Positions 1-12,690 are shown, numbered from the stretch's first letter. The stretch is 64,000 nucleotides of DNA from Gossypium raimondii (GCF_025698545.1 NC_068576.1:50936390-51000389), one strand, 5' to 3'. A program made the numbers and translations. The notes: generated by a model from the sequence alone, not told the origin.

Positions 1-1725
1 CTTAAGTTTTATATTTTGTTTGTTTGTTTTTCGATTGTTTTATAAGTCTTCAATTTTAAAATTTTTTGTCTTCTTTTGTAGCACATTTTTTAGTCTTATT
101 TATGCATATAATTTTCCTTTTACAAGTGATTTTAAAAATGATTTTGTTCTCGTCCTCTCTAGTTTAACAAATGCTTAATTCTTTAGTCGATTTTTACCCG
201 TCGATTTGAACCATCCGGAACTAATTTTCTTATTGTAAAAATATCGTGCTTAAGTTGTAACAAAGCCAATTGCACTGTGTCATAATATCATATTGATGCT
301 GGGGCTAAAACCTTTGTTGTGTTGATAAAATTTATCTTTCACCATCTACAATAAATGTTATTATTATTTTCCTTAAATTATATAATTTAATTCGTTAAAT
401 GAATTAATAAATTTTCCTTACAGATATTAATATTTCATCACCGAAAATATACCGATTTAAACTATTTTAACAACAAACGAAACCGAATCAATTATCATAA
501 CCGACTTAATTGAAGATTATCGGGTAAATCAACTAAAGTCGAATTGAACTGAATTTAATCACCCCAAATTCATCAGTAACAACAAATTAGGAAAAGTATG
601 ATGAGAATCTAATTTGAGATTAGGCAGAAGGAAGATTCAAGTAGCTATGAAATTGCTCAACATACACACAACTTGAATGTCAAGATACTGTACGCATAGA
701 CTAGAAGCATTATTGCCTACCAGTTTCTCTGTCTAACGTAATAATAGCAGGAAGAAAGGTCTCAGAAACAATGCCTAGTACCATGAAAGTTTCAGATTAC
801 ATAATGCTCCTCCAACTAAAAAAGACAAAATAATTCTTATATAATAGATTAAAAGGTAAATTTCTTTTTCTTATTAAACATTTCTTCCATTTTTATTAAA
901 AATTAGTGTCATATCTAGATATTTTGTAAATCACGCCATTAACATTAAAAATAGATAAAATTAAAAAAAAACAGTTTACCTTTTTATTTAACATAAAGAA
1001 ATTATTTTATCTATTTTTTAATAAAAGAGTCAAAATTCAACCCCTACTGCACGAGCCTCCAACGGAGAAGCTATAGTTCACCAGTAACATCAAATAAAGT
1101 TAAAATCTCCTTCAAATTCAATTAAAGCAGCGGAAGGAACAAAATATATACAGCCATTGAAAGAGTCAAAAAAACAAACTCATCACCCGTTATTAAATTT
1201 AATACTACTTAGAACTGAAGAAATTTCATATGAAAACTAGAGATAGCTCCATCATTCAACAACATGTTCAACTAAAGCCTGCCATTGTTTTGAAGTCAAG
1301 TTAATGGTAAACTACTAAACTGTCATTTTCTCAATATCTGAAAACAACAAACGCTGAGTAGATTAGCGCCATCATATTTATTCCTCAACAACGAACAATC
1401 CAATTTCAACATAGTGCCCCCCAAAAATACAATTAAATAAAATTTCAATTGCAAGTTATAATTAACAACAAAATTTATCTTGGTTTCTGTTTTCAAATCC
1501 TAATATCGCCAGAAAAAAATATTGGGTAAGCTATTTTGTTGGCACCCAAAGATCAAGGTTCCCCTCCCCCAATTTGTAAAATGTACACAAAAAAAAAAAA
1601 AACCTCAATATCGTATTTAATCCAAAAAGATAACTTCCTTTTTTTTTTTCCATAATTAAAGAAGAGAAAACAACATTGGACCTGTTGAGTCTATTGATTC
1701 TTGGCAACAGCATGGTATTTAGGAT
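1..1725. other. AT-rich intergenic stretch, no gene seen
   Basis: No reading frame on either strand resembles a known protein, and the short frames present begin at non-ATG codons or lie in low-complexity A/T runs. The right end (about 1450-1725) would be the 3' UTR of the small minus-strand gene that ends at 1726. I see no clear inverted ends or target duplications. Confidence 0.5.
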
Positions 1726-1896
1726 CTAGTCGTCGTCCTTGTTCTTGGGCTTGCGGTACTTCTCTTCAACATGCTTGGCTACGAAGAAGGCGGAGTCAAC
1801 CAGCTTTTTTATGTTGGGGACGTTGTAGTTTTGGGCAACGTAAATCCCGCAAGCTGTGCCTGCGATGAACGAAAAGCTGCTTCTTATTATGCCCAT
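1726..1896 (-). CDS. STMP1-like short transmembrane mitochondrial protein (56 aa)
   Basis: This single-exon minus-strand frame runs from ATG at 1896 to TAG at 1726. The peptide starts MGIIRSSFSF, has a short hydrophobic segment at about residues 6-20, then GIYVAQNYNVPN (residues 17-28), a helical stretch, and a lysine- and aspartate-rich tail ending KNKDDD. The block G-x-Y-x-AQNY-x-(I/V)-PN matches the signature of animal STMP1 (GMYLAQNYDIPN), a roughly 47-aa inner mitochondrial membrane micropeptide linked to respiratory complexes. In sequence I see the motif, a one-pass membrane segment and a charged soluble tail. Mitochondrial location and respiratory role are inferred from the animal family. 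A telo-box lies upstream in the likely leader (1991-2001). The gene is below the size cut-off of most ORF scans, and a longer overlapping frame (1796-2059) is a shadow. The start is secure because an ATG opens exactly at the hydrophobic segment. Confidence 0.82.
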   Translation of the reverse strand: MGIIRSSFSFIAGTACGIYVAQNYNVPNIKKLVDSAFFVAKHVEEKYRKPKNKDDD

Positions 1897-1990
1897 GATT
1901 TAACGTAATAGCTCGAAAAATTGGATGGAGTTTTAGGATCAGAAATCGGAGAATTGGGTTCCAATTTGGGGATCGGGGTTTTTTTAGGGA

Positions 1991-2001
1991 TTTAGGGTTT
2001 T
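1991..2001 (-). promoter_or_regulatory. Telo-box upstream of the STMP1-like gene
   Basis: On the minus strand the motif reads AAAACCCTAAA, about 95-105 nt upstream of the ATG at 1896. Telo-boxes (AAACCCTAA) are common near the transcription starts of plant genes for ribosome, translation and mitochondrial functions. Its position fits a leader or core-promoter element; function here is inferred. Confidence 0.45.
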
Positions 2002-2099
2002 GTGAAAGATTCAAATGGCTTATGCGAGATCGGAATTTTGACGGAAAATAAGTTTGCACTCAGAGGGCCTAATTGTCATTTCATAAACGGCCACACTTT

Positions 2100-3437
2100 A
2101 AGCTTTTTCGAGCAAAACAATCCGAAGAAACTAAAAGGTTAAAAGGCATATTAGGTCCCTCCCAATTTCTATATAGACTAAATTAGTCCTTCAGGTAAAA
2201 TTGGAGCAATTTAATCCTATTAATTTCAAATGTGATTAATTAAGGTCAATGAAGTTCAATTAATCACAATTTTAAATGATTTTTTCAATTATTCGTAATT
2301 TTGGCTAGTATAATAATAAATTTAACCCTTAATATTTACATATTCTATCAATTTAGTCATAATTCTAAAAATTCAATAGATTTAACTTCAACAATTATAT
2401 ATTCTATCAATTTATTAATTATTGATTCTTAAACACCATTTGAAAATTAAAAAAAAACGTATACCATTTTGTAAAAATTCAAAAATAAAAAATAAAACAG
2501 TAGCTTGAGAAACATAAGCACATGAGTTTACAAAATGTAGAGATCCAACATGAATCATAATGAATCTACTATTTTGCAATCAATGAAATAAATATGATTC
2601 AAGAGTACATTAGAAGCAGCAAATTTAATCTTTTTATTTCAAACTTTACATCAACTTATATCCAAGTATACAACTTATAATATTTTAAATATCTTCCAAA
2701 TACATAAAATTTAGAAAAATAATAAAACATATTTACATTAGCGAATCCGAATAAACATAACGAGATGTTTTCTAAAGTTTAAATGTTACGCATTAATCTT
2801 TAGTGTTAGTTTTCTAAAGTTTCATATTTTAATTTTGAGAATTTTGTAAATATATATTTCAACCTTAAGTGTTTATATATATTATTTTATTTTTAATTTT
2901 TTATACATTTTCTATATTTAGATAAATTTTCATGATCAAGACTAAATTAATAAAATGTATAAATATTGCAGCCTATTTTTTAAAGCAAAACTAAAATGAT
3001 AAAATGAATAAATCTTAAAGACTAAATTTATTAACATGTCAGTTAAAATTGAAATTTAGAAAAGTTAGTTACAAAATATTTGAAGAAATACAAGAAATAT
3101 CAAAAGAAAATGTAAAACCCTAAAAAAAAATATCTAAGCTAAAACAAGAAAAAAAATAGCTATCAGCCTCATCTTTTCTAAATTGCTACACATTTACCTT
3201 CCATGAATCATAATTTCTTTTTAGAGAGTGGGGACTTATAAAGTTAAGGTCACCAACCTACCTAAAAATTTATTAGGTTACACTTTATAACGGCTTCAGA
3301 TATTAAAAAGTGTTGCAACATTGAAAAAAAAAATTATTACGATATTCTATTAACTAGTCATGTTCTCATATTGATTACTTATCGTAACTTAAATACAATA
3401 TAACGTTATGAAGCAATAGAAAACATTCAAAGACCAT
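2100..3437. other. AT-rich intergenic stretch, no gene seen
   Basis: The region is dominated by A/T-rich low-complexity sequence. No protein-like frame, RNA gene or clear transposon ends are visible. Confidence 0.45.
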
Positions 3438-3640
3438 GTGGTTTTGGAGCGAGGGACTAAACCCATGCTAATTTCGATTAAGATTAATTGCAATACTTAT
3501 TGGGAGATGACTTCAAATTTGTCAGGCATTGTAGCAATTGCAAGAGATTATTATAGGTGTCTGGTGGATGAAATCAATGAACTGATAAGCGCAAGTGCCA
3601 AAAGTCTTGGCTTTAAGGCTTGATTATATGCTTGTTAAAA
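3438..3640 (+). mobile_element. LINE relic, RNase H domain fragment
   Basis: A 61-aa frame contains a stretch resembling the start of the plant LINE/RVT_3-type RNase H domain: a beta strand with N-C-N-T, then S-G-I-V-A-I-A-R-D-Y, then C-L-V-D-x-I-N. Intact copies usually read 'DGAxxxxxxGIGVVARD...GxLVDG'. The expected catalytic Asp of the first strand is not visible and the frame ends soon after, so this is an old 5'- and 3'-truncated piece. No poly-A tail or target duplication could be recognised. Confidence 0.5.
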
Positions 3641-4550
3641 AATAGCGATGGCAAATCGGTGATCCTCATATTGGGAAACAAAGACCTGCATCCTCTATTT
3701 GTCTGAGATATATAAAAATTGGCGAGGTTGGATTGAATTTTAGTTCGATTGGTATTGATATTGTTGACAGTATAAGAAGACGTAAGTTTGAGTGCATTAA
3801 AACGTATTATCTTCCCATTTAAGGGTTGGATAGTGACTATGAATAATTTTAGACATTATATAAAAAAGAACAGATATAATAAGAACTTATAATGAAATTA
3901 ATATTAAAAAAAAAAAAGACTAGTGAGGTTGAGTCGAGTGAGAAATGAGATGTTTTTGTTGAATGAGTAGTATTGTTGTTTTCGTTATGTTTGCTAGGAC
4001 CGTAATGGGTTTGCCAACTGCATTGCTAAAGGTGCCCAAATTGGGATTTGCCCTTCCAATTAGTGTTGTAACTTGTAACCACCCCATGCCCTTCTGTGAA
4101 AAGATCCATCTTATTATAATATCCTTCAAAATAAAAATAACAATGGTTTGGTTAAAATTAAAATACGATAAAATATGTTTCAAAGTTTTTACAGTTTTTT
4201 AAAATTAAAATTTAATCTTTATATTTTATTTTCAAAATTTATTTTATATATTATTTAGATTTTAAAATTTAAACTCAATTATTAATGCCACCTTAAATTC
4301 TTTTTATCAAATTAGTGGTGTGATATTTTGAAATTAAAAAAATTTATTCGATAATTATGTAACCAAAAAATTGTAATGAGCATGAATTTTAAAATTAAAA
4401 TTTTATTTTAAAATTAAAAGGTAAAATGACTAAATTCTTTAAAATTGAAGTTGATAGACTAAATTTTAAATGTACAAAAAATATAGAGATTTAGAGCACA
4501 TTTTAACTTTAAAAATATCAATATTTGATGAGTTAAGTAAATAAAACAGA
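3641..4550. other. AT-rich intergenic stretch, no gene seen
   Basis: Short frames on both strands (for example around 3920-4200) are mirror images of each other and lack protein-like composition. I see no supported feature. Confidence 0.4.
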
Positions 4551-4599
4551 CATTTTTATTTTAAATAAACTAAAAAATAGTCTTTGGTTAAATTTACAT

Positions 4600-4661
4600 T
4601 TTAATCATTGATATTTAACTCTTGTTACGATTTAATCATTGATATTTAACTCTTGTTACGA
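4600..4661 (+). repeat. Exact 31-bp tandem duplication
   Basis: Positions 4600-4630 and 4631-4661 are identical; the unit begins TTTAATCATTG and ends TTGTTACGA. A third, diverged start follows at 4662. Confidence 0.85.
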
Positions 4662-4780
4662 TTTGATCATTAACGTTTTGTAAGTGAGATGTTATTTGAC
4701 ATTAGAGGTGTTACAAAAAGTATGATGTGGCATAAAATAACATCGTTAAATACAACGTGACTTCCATGTCCCGTCCTCAT

Positions 4781-4880
4781 AATCTGAACACTTCTTTTAA
4801 AATTTTTTAACCTTTTTCACTTTTTTATATAATCTGAACACTTCTTTTAAAATTTTTTAACCTTTTTCACTTTTTTATAT
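4781..4880 (+). repeat. Exact 50-bp tandem duplication
   Basis: Positions 4781-4830 and 4831-4880 are the same 50-bp unit, beginning AATCTGAACACTTC. The lack of differences suggests a recent slippage or replication event. Confidence 0.88.
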
Positions 4881-6222
4881 TACTTTATTTCATTTTTATT
4901 TATTTTTCATTTTCTTCTTATTTAGTCCTTTCTCCACAAAGCTCCCAAACACCAACCATCTCTACCGACCGCATCATTACCACCCCAAGCCATCTCACCA
5001 CGGTTCACCTCTCTCACCATCACCTTTTCCTTAGCTCTCTCTCGAACCCTCAACAACCATCATCAAGCTAAGCTACTCTCAACTGTTAGAACCATTTCAC
5101 CACTTACAATCAGCCCTTCCTTAAAAAAACTACACTTAGACCCTAAAATCTAAGCTTTCTCACCACCACCTTCATTTTAGCTCCTCATCACCCCAAATAA
5201 ACCATCACCAAGCCCCACTTCAACTATTCTCACCACCACTGTAAATCTTTTTATAGAACCAATCCCCATTACCAACCCCAAAACAAATTACTTGTATAAC
5301 CTGTAAAATTAATAAATGCAATCAAATTAAAAAAGAAAGTAAAGGATAAACCCCTTTGTTCAAACAACGACCTGCAAATCAATGAAAGGATAAAAAAAGA
5401 AGCAAAATAAAGTAAAAAAGAAAGAAAGAAAGAGGAGACTTATCTTAAATCTACCATGCATGACGCTCCGGGCATTTATCTTCCAATCCGGATGGTGGAA
5501 GGAACGAGCCGAACAAAAGGAGCAACTTACCATAAAAACAATCCAATCTAACGGTTGACGACGACATAGTGGCAGGAAGTTAAGCCGCTATGTTTATTTT
5601 ATATCTAGGAAAATCCATGATGATTTTGATGAAATGGAAGACATATTCAAAAAGAGCATGAGAAAACGAGTTTAGAGTGTGAAGTTTGGGCTCCACTGAC
5701 CACCGTGATGACGGCCGACTCGGTGACCCAACGTTGGAGTTGATGGATTCTGGGTTTGGGGTTTGGCTTTTACAGAGAGTAGAAAGCATTTAAGTTACAG
5801 AGAAATGAGGAAAGAAGAGAAAAATGAAAAAGGGGTAAAAGGGGGAGAGAAAAAAATTAATAAAGTGGTAGAGCCCGTTATATTAATATTAATATATATT
5901 ATTTTTAAGGGTTAAATGGAGATAACATGGAAATTATGTTAGCATTTAACAGTATAATTTGTGTCATGTTAGATTTTTGTAGTAATTTTAATGTGGATTA
6001 ATGTTTTAGTAATTAAAATGTTATAAATCAATTATGTTAATAATTAATTATTAATAAAATTAGATATTAATGACTAAAACATAAATTTAATCAAACATAA
6101 ATGGTTATTTTTGTAGTTAACCCTTTTATTTTTTTAAAATTTAGTATTTTAGGATATAGCTTTCGCTTCCCCGCAAAATCAAACAGACCCCGCCTGCCTG
6201 GATACCCTTTTTTCTATCTACT

Positions 6223-6229
6223 ATAAATA
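6223..6229 (+). promoter_or_regulatory. TATA box of the RIN-like gene
   Basis: TATAAAT lies about 70 nt before the first leader ATG at 6298 and upstream of a pyrimidine-rich stretch. This is a plausible core promoter for the E3 ligase gene, with transcription expected from about 6255. Confidence 0.45.
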
Positions 6230-6297
6230 TTATTTTATCAATTTTTTTCTTCTAATTTCTCTATTAAAAAAAAAGGGGGAAAAAAAAGGAGAAGAGC

Positions 6298-6947
6298 ATG
6301 CAATTGCCGGTGAATATTTGTAGACACCTCCACCGACTCGTGACAACTTCCTTTTCATCTCCTCAGATGAGATCGAATCAGGTTTTTGATTCTTTCGATC
6401 TTTTTTTCTCTTTTCTCTATTACTTACTTAAAAAGTTATTCCAGAATTATTAAATTTAGCATGACGAATCCATGAATTCATCTGCCCCCCTTTTTTTTTT
6501 CTATATCTCCAATTCCCTAAATGTTTTTTTTTGTAACATTTCCGTTCAATTTCCTGATTTTATTTGTTCTTCAATGTTTTGAAATTTTCGTCTTAGGGTT
6601 TAACTTCTATTGTTCTTTGTAGTTGTTGAGTGTTTTCAAATTCTGCTTGAATTCCTTCTATAATTAAATCGTTCAATATGATTATGCTTATTGTGGATTC
6701 CATTGGTGTTTTACATTTTATCGGTAGCTGTTTTTTTAATCAATCCCTGTCTGTTATATCTCAAAGAAACCGATTGATTAGATCTGAAAAAGGACGCGAT
6801 TATTTAGAAGCTGAAAGATGACATCAATAAATTTATTAACCGCTAATACTTCTTCTTCTTCTTCTTCTTCTAAATGCTGCCATGCTGGTATTTTTAATGC
6901 TGTTTATTTTTGGGCTTGATTTTCAGGTTCTTATGATTGCGAAATAA
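6298..6947 (+). other. Probable 5' leader with intron and 34-codon uORF (RIN-like gene)
   Basis: An ATG at 6298 opens a frame that runs 28 codons to a good donor at 6381/6382. An acceptor (TTTTCAG) before 6927 gives an in-frame continuation of six codons to a stop ending at 6947. The splice would form a 34-aa upstream frame ahead of the main start at 7109. This rests on splice-site inspection only; the leader structure needs transcript data. The intron has a CTT microsatellite at about 6850-6872. Confidence 0.4.
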
Positions 6948-7108
6948 CTGCAGTTGTTCAATTTTTATCATTGACCGTGCCAGTTTTGAAGCCTGAGCTA
7001 CTTTTATTATCCGAAAATTGTTATTATTACCTGTGATTAGTGATGATCATTTAGCTCTAATGAAAATTTGGAAGTTCGTTTTTGGTGGAAAATTTGTATT
7101 TGTTACCG

Positions 7109-10100
7109 ATGGCTGTGAGCTACTTGGCAATCTCAGCAGCGTCCACAGCTTTAAGCTTCATAGGTCTTCAAGTTTGGGCAGAATTTTCACTTGATAAACT
7201 TCAGAATGATGGGTTAATTAGCGAGAATTTCATTCATACGGAAAATGTTGACCGTGCACTTGAGCTTCTTTTAGGTTCTTATGCCTCCTTGGCTCTGCTG
7301 GCAAATTTTGTGCTCAATGTATTTATTCTACTCATCCTTTCTCTGAAGGTCAGTTTTCTCTTTTTCCACGAGCCTTAAGGTATTTGAAAATTTGACTTTA
7401 CAATGAGATAAATTCCATGCTATGGTTAAAAAGGCAGGTTAAATGAAGTTTGCATATATATAAAATTATATATATTAATGACTATTGACTGTTGATGTAC
7501 ATTTGTTCTATTTTATTTTTACAGAACCTTGTCCCATTATTGTGGTTTCTTTTTTGCTGTGCAGACTGTATTTTTTGGCGACTTATACCCCTTAGAAACT
7601 CGAAAGTTAGTAGAACGTCTTATCAACTATGTTATCTACAAGGTAAATGTTTTAAATGATTTAAACAGTTTGTTTGCTTGTAGAAACCTTTCACTTCTTC
7701 CTGGAATATATCCAGGAAGTAACTACACCATCCCCAAGTTTTCTTTTGAGTACGGGTTTTGCATTTGTAGAGAACAAGGGGTACTACTGTATTGGTAGCA
7801 CTGAATTAAGTACTTGAGCTAAATATATTGCTTAGCAAAAAATAAAAACAAAAACAGCTAAATATCTTGTGTCAGTTGGCATACGTTGCCTCTTACGGTG
7901 AAAACAAGTCAGGTTTGAAATTGCTATGCATTTCTGATCATTTTAATCTTAAGTTATCTTGACATGTTTCCAAGGTTATTTTCTTGTTGAGGTTCATGTT
8001 CTTTTTTTTTCCCTTCACAAATGCTGATATTAGTTGATGATTTTTGAAACAGGGGACCTTTCTACCATTAGTAATTCCACCAACAGTATTCCAAGCAGGT
8101 CTCTGGTCAATTTGGTTGATTGTTATATGTTGTCTAAAGGTATATTATGTAATTTGTGATGGAGGTATTGTTTTTAGCCCACATTGGAAGAAATTGAATT
8201 GCATTTTGTGCATCCTAACATTTTGTTGAGCAAATGACACAGATGTTTCAAGCTTTGGCCAGGGATAGATTTGAGCGTTTGAATGCGTCTCCTTCTGCTA
8301 CACCATGGGCATACTTTCGAGTCTTTTCTGTGTTTCTGTTTGCCCTCACTTTCAATATATTCTGGTATTGCTCTATTTCTTACCTTTTTTTTGAATTAGG
8401 GAAAATTTCGACAAAAACCCTTTCTTTTGAATTTGCAAGCAGTGTACTACAAAACAATTTTCTCTTAGCAGCTTACCTAGCCTCTACCAGTGAATATATG
8501 ATTTATGGATTTTATTACTTTCTGGATATCCTTTCAAATGTAGTGACTGATGGAAGTAGTGTACCTCTTTTTTGAAATCCTGCTTTAGCAATTCCTCATT
8601 TCAAGCAGGCAATTCAACTTTTAACATCTTAATTATTTAAGTTACTTTGTGGCTGTATTTCAGGATATGGCTGAGCCTTATGTTATACAAACAAGTGAAT
8701 TCATCCATGTTTTTGCTGTTGTTTTTTGAACCTCTGAGTATCGCTTTTGAGACTGTGCAGGTATCCTTCTTGAATGCTTCTTTTTCTGATAAATGTTCAA
8801 TCGGGAAGTTCTGTAACACTATTATTCTGTGAAAGTTATTGGATCATGGTTTGATGAGGTAGTCTGTTCTATCTACTATTCTATGTAGGCTATACTGGTT
8901 CATGGGTTTCAGCTGCTTGAAATATTGCTCCATTCAGTGGGGAACAGTGCAGATTGCCAAAGAGCAAAACTCTTTGATTTATCGGCTGCTGGTATTTACT
9001 TTTTCATTTGATGCATGAATGTGATTATTTAGTTTTTAGATAGGTTGGCTGGGTGTTTTCAGTGGTTCTCTAATTGAGAAGGTCATGCCTTGTAAAGTCT
9101 TGTTTTAAGCTGCAAATCAAAGGGATTTTATCATCTCATCATCATTATCTTCATCCTCATCCTCATTTAAACTATTTTAGCCTGTCTGAGAGGAAGATCG
9201 TATGAATAAATTGAAAAGGCATCTTTCTTTCTTATGTGTCTGAGTCTGATCCAATATCCAAGTCTTTCAGATAGGAATGTTCGTATCTTTTGGTTCTTTG
9301 TAATTGCTAAAATTTCTAAGCTTGAAGATTATTTCACTGTTTCACGAGTTTCTTTCCTCAGTAACTCATAAGTTCTTTGCATTCCTTTACTCCGCAACTT
9401 TTTCTTCTTTTAGAATGGTTGTTTCTTATTTGGTCATATGGCTGAAAAGACAAGGTTCTATCTTGTTGTTTTTTTCTAGTTGTTCTCTGCTCTATCTGCC
9501 TCCACTTCTTTTCTTTTAACAATTGCACATGACTGCAGGTTCATTTTGGGAATGGAAGGGCATTCTTATTCGCAATTTAGGTTTCTTCCTTGACATGGCA
9601 ACACTGTTAATGGCACTTGGGCATTATGTTCTTATTTGGTGGCTCCATGGCATGGCATTCCATCTTGTGGATGCAGTTCTTTTCTTGAATATACGTGTAA
9701 ATATTTCTGTTTCTTTAGGTTATTCTGCAGCTTATTACATCTATAATTTGGCATCTCAATGCACGTTACTTTTATTCACCAATTCAATAAATTTTTCATC
9801 AGGCTTTGCTAAGTGCAATTGTGAAACGTGTAAAGGGATTTATTAAATTGAGAATGGCATTTGGGGCTCTTCATGGAGCACTACCTGATGCAACATCCGA
9901 AGAGATACGAGCATATGATGATGAATGTGCAATATGTCGGGTATGCTTTGGTTTTTATTGTGCCTTTTTCAGTTTTTACTTATTTTTGAAGGTCTAACTA
10001 ACCTCACAAAGCTCAGGAACCTATGGCCAAAGCTAAAAAGCTTCACTGTAATCACCTTTTTCATCTTGCATGCTTGAGATCCTGGTATGGCTATATGATA

Positions 10101-11608
10101 TTATGAAACTTGGTTTGTGTATTTGCTAGTGTGTGTGGCAGAACCTAATGCTGGATTTAATGTACCATGGCAGGTTGGACCAAGGCTTAAATGAAGTTTA
10201 CTCATGTCCCACTTGTAGAAAGCCACTTTTCCTTGGAAGAAGTGAAAATGAGGCAAATTCTCGCACTGCAGAAGCTTTAAGTGATGAGCAGTTGGCCCGT
10301 CAGATAAATTCTGGACTAAATCGGCCAAATATGCCTGGTCATGCCCTACCTGCCGGAGTATTCCCAAATCAAATGCAGAATGCAGTAGAAGGCAGCCCTT
10401 GGAGGTTTGATTCCTTCGAATTATACTTCCTAGCTTGGCTTGGAATAAAAGCCGATTATACCTTTTCATTTGAACAATCATTTAATTGAGAAGCTAGTAA
10501 TATAACATGAAACATTTACACTTAATGTCTTGATTATAACCTTGACGTTTAGTAGTTCACCCTTTGTTAGTGAGAATACGAAAGGTGGTGTCCTAGCTTG
10601 TGGGAAATAGCTGTGTGCTGTACCTTCTATTTGAACAATCACTTAATTAAGTCCATATTGAGATTGGAAACATTTACTCTCATTGATTATCAACAGAATT
10701 CCTGTTTTATGTTGGGTAATAAATAATGGTTCATGGTCAGCTAGGTTTGACGGAATGATATGGAGGGTTCCTGAAAGAGAAAGGTTCCTCCAGTTTGTGG
10801 AAAGGACTAAATGGGATCGTGTGCATTATTTCTTCCGTTGGTGTAGACAAGAGAAAAGAGTTTATAAGTTTCAGATGCCTTCATAATTTATTCTGATTTT
10901 ATCGCAAACCAATAAGTCATTCAGCTATTTATAATTGTAAATTGTTGTACTAATTATTGTTGTTCAGTGTGCTCATTATCATATATACATATCATTTGCT
11001 CTTTGCAGGAGTGGAGGACTGGATTCTGAATGGTTGCATTCTTGGCCAAACCAGAATGTTGATGGAGCCGGTCCTTCTACTGATACCAGATCAGTTGGAC
11101 TTGGGAGAGTTCATATGATGATGAGGCACCTTGCATCTGTTGGAGAAACTTATGCCCAAACTGCTCTAGAAGATACTGCTTGGAGCCTTTGGCCCATGAA
11201 CCCATCTCAGGCTGCTGCATCTGCTTCATCTGTTCCTCCAAATGTTGGAGGAAGGTTTCCCACAAATACCGGTAGTTTACATATTAGGACTGCTTCACGC
11301 ACTGCAAATGAGGGTGTAGCAAATATACTTGCCATGGCTGAGACTGTACGGGAGGTTTTGCCGCATGTCCCGGATGAGGTGATTTTTCAGGTATTGTTAG
11401 GATTTACTACAGTATATCAAGCTTTTCAATACACAGCTTTAAATTGTTTTTATTTTGCTGGTTCATTTCCCTTCCTTTTGAGAAAAAGAAAAACAAATTT
11501 CTTTGATTTTTCCCTCCCTATTAAGTCATATACAACGAATGGAATTTGCAGGACTTGCAGAGAACAAATTCTGTTACAGTTACTGTGAATAATCTTCTCC
11601 AAATGTGA
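7109..11608 (+). CDS. RIN2/RIN3-type membrane-bound RING E3 ubiquitin ligase (586 aa)
   Basis: Twelve exons join in frame: 7109-7348, 7565-7642, 8053-8139, 8243-8364, 8664-8760, 8889-8991, 9539-9696, 9803-9940, 10017-10084, 10174-10404, 11009-11390, 11552-11608. The 586-aa product has a multi-pass membrane N-terminus (about residues 1-300) and a RING finger with C337, C340, C352, H354, H357, C360, C375 and C378. A Ser/Pro-rich linker follows, then a CUE-like ubiquitin-binding tail (about 543-586) ending VTVTVNNLLQM. Length and sequence match Arabidopsis RIN2 and RIN3 (about 578 aa). These are plasma-membrane E3 ligases that bind the NLR immune receptors RPM1 and RPS2 and promote the hypersensitive response; that role is transferred from the family. 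ATG 7109 matches the family start MxVSYLA; upstream in-frame codons lack an ATG. No damage is visible. Confidence 0.95.
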
Positions 11609-12690
11609 GGATGCATGGAATTTTGTTGGACACATTGGGGTCGAGTTCAGTAGGCAAAGGTGTTGAATTAAAACAGATGATTGTTTCCTCTTATAACGTT
11701 TTATGTCTTGCTACAAATTTATTGAAGAAGGATGGTTCTTTCTGTATATACATAAAAAGGCAAGTTTTGCCGAGAATCAGATGGTATTATGGCAAAAGAG
11801 AAGGGTGAAAAGATATATATAATAGGTAATGTTGTTTTGGTGTGAAAAATAAAGCTGCTAAGTGCTAAGTTAAATATTGGTGGTCACTGCTTGCCATTTC
11901 TAGCCAGAGAAGGAGAGACGGGTGATAGGAGTGTGTAGATCTATTCCCTGCTGGTAATGGTACATCTGCCCCCACTCAAACTGAAATCCTTATCCTTCCC
12001 CTTCCCCTTGTAGTATTATTATGTAACTATTCACATTTTTTTCCCTTCATTCACTGAAATTTAATTGGATTTCATTTCAATTTCTCTTTTCTCGACTGTA
12101 TAAATTACATATTTTCAATTTTAACTTTTAAGTAGCTGCTATTCTTTTGTCTTGCACTTCTAAATAAAATTCGACTAGTTTTCTCTGAACACATGAATTT
12201 AAAAGTCAAGTATGATCAAATTAGTAATTAGATTAATTATTATATAAAGTATGATCAAATTAGTAATTGGGTTTTAAACCAGAATAAATTAACACATAGT
12301 AGTGAAAAAAACTGTATTGAGAATGTACCCACGGTATTTACACATGAGATATCAAAATCTTTGTGCTAAAAGTTCTCATCACCGGCATTACAGTAATCTT
12401 GTCCCGCGTAGATAAGGAGACATTTTACTCATATTATTTAGAGAATGTTTTTGTCTTTTCGTATTTTATATAAAAATTAATTTAAAACACATGTTAAAAT
12501 TGGAACATCATCAATTTTAGCAATTCTGAGCAAACTCTTGTTTGTTTTTAATTTTTAAAATTTTTATAAATATATTTGTTATAAATTTTTTCCACCCATG
12601 CCATGGTTGGTATACTTGAATACGGTTTTTCTCGTTTTTGTTTCGTTTGGTACCGTTAACAGCCACCAAAGTCTTTTTAACTTCTCGTCC
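11609..12690. other. 3' UTR of the RIN-like gene and intergenic space
   Basis: About the first 450 nt are likely 3' UTR, with AATAAA-like signals around 11850 and 12165. The rest is AT-rich, with a short direct repeat ('AGTATGATCAAATTAGTAATT' type) at about 12208-12270. No coding frame is seen. Confidence 0.4.

Larger units (their letters stand above)
4555..6130. mobile_element. Possible non-autonomous DNA transposon with gene-like filler
   Basis: The two edges of this block look like degenerate inverted copies. The left side repeats 'TTTAATCATTGATATTTAAC'; the right side, read on the other strand, has 'TTAGTCATTAATATCTAATT'. The centre (about 4920-5800) is richer in C and G and looks like gene-derived sequence, including a minus-strand frame at 5580-5789, but I recognise no protein in it. 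The layout would fit an old Mutator-like element carrying host fragments. No target duplication was found, so the assignment is weak. Confidence 0.3.

Noticed and set aside
10101-10481. 126-aa minus-strand frame
   Set aside because: It is antisense to the RING and linker exon of the RIN-type gene.
10683-10886. 67-aa plus-strand frame
   Set aside because: It falls entirely inside an intron of the RIN-type gene whose splice sites are good; no domain is seen.
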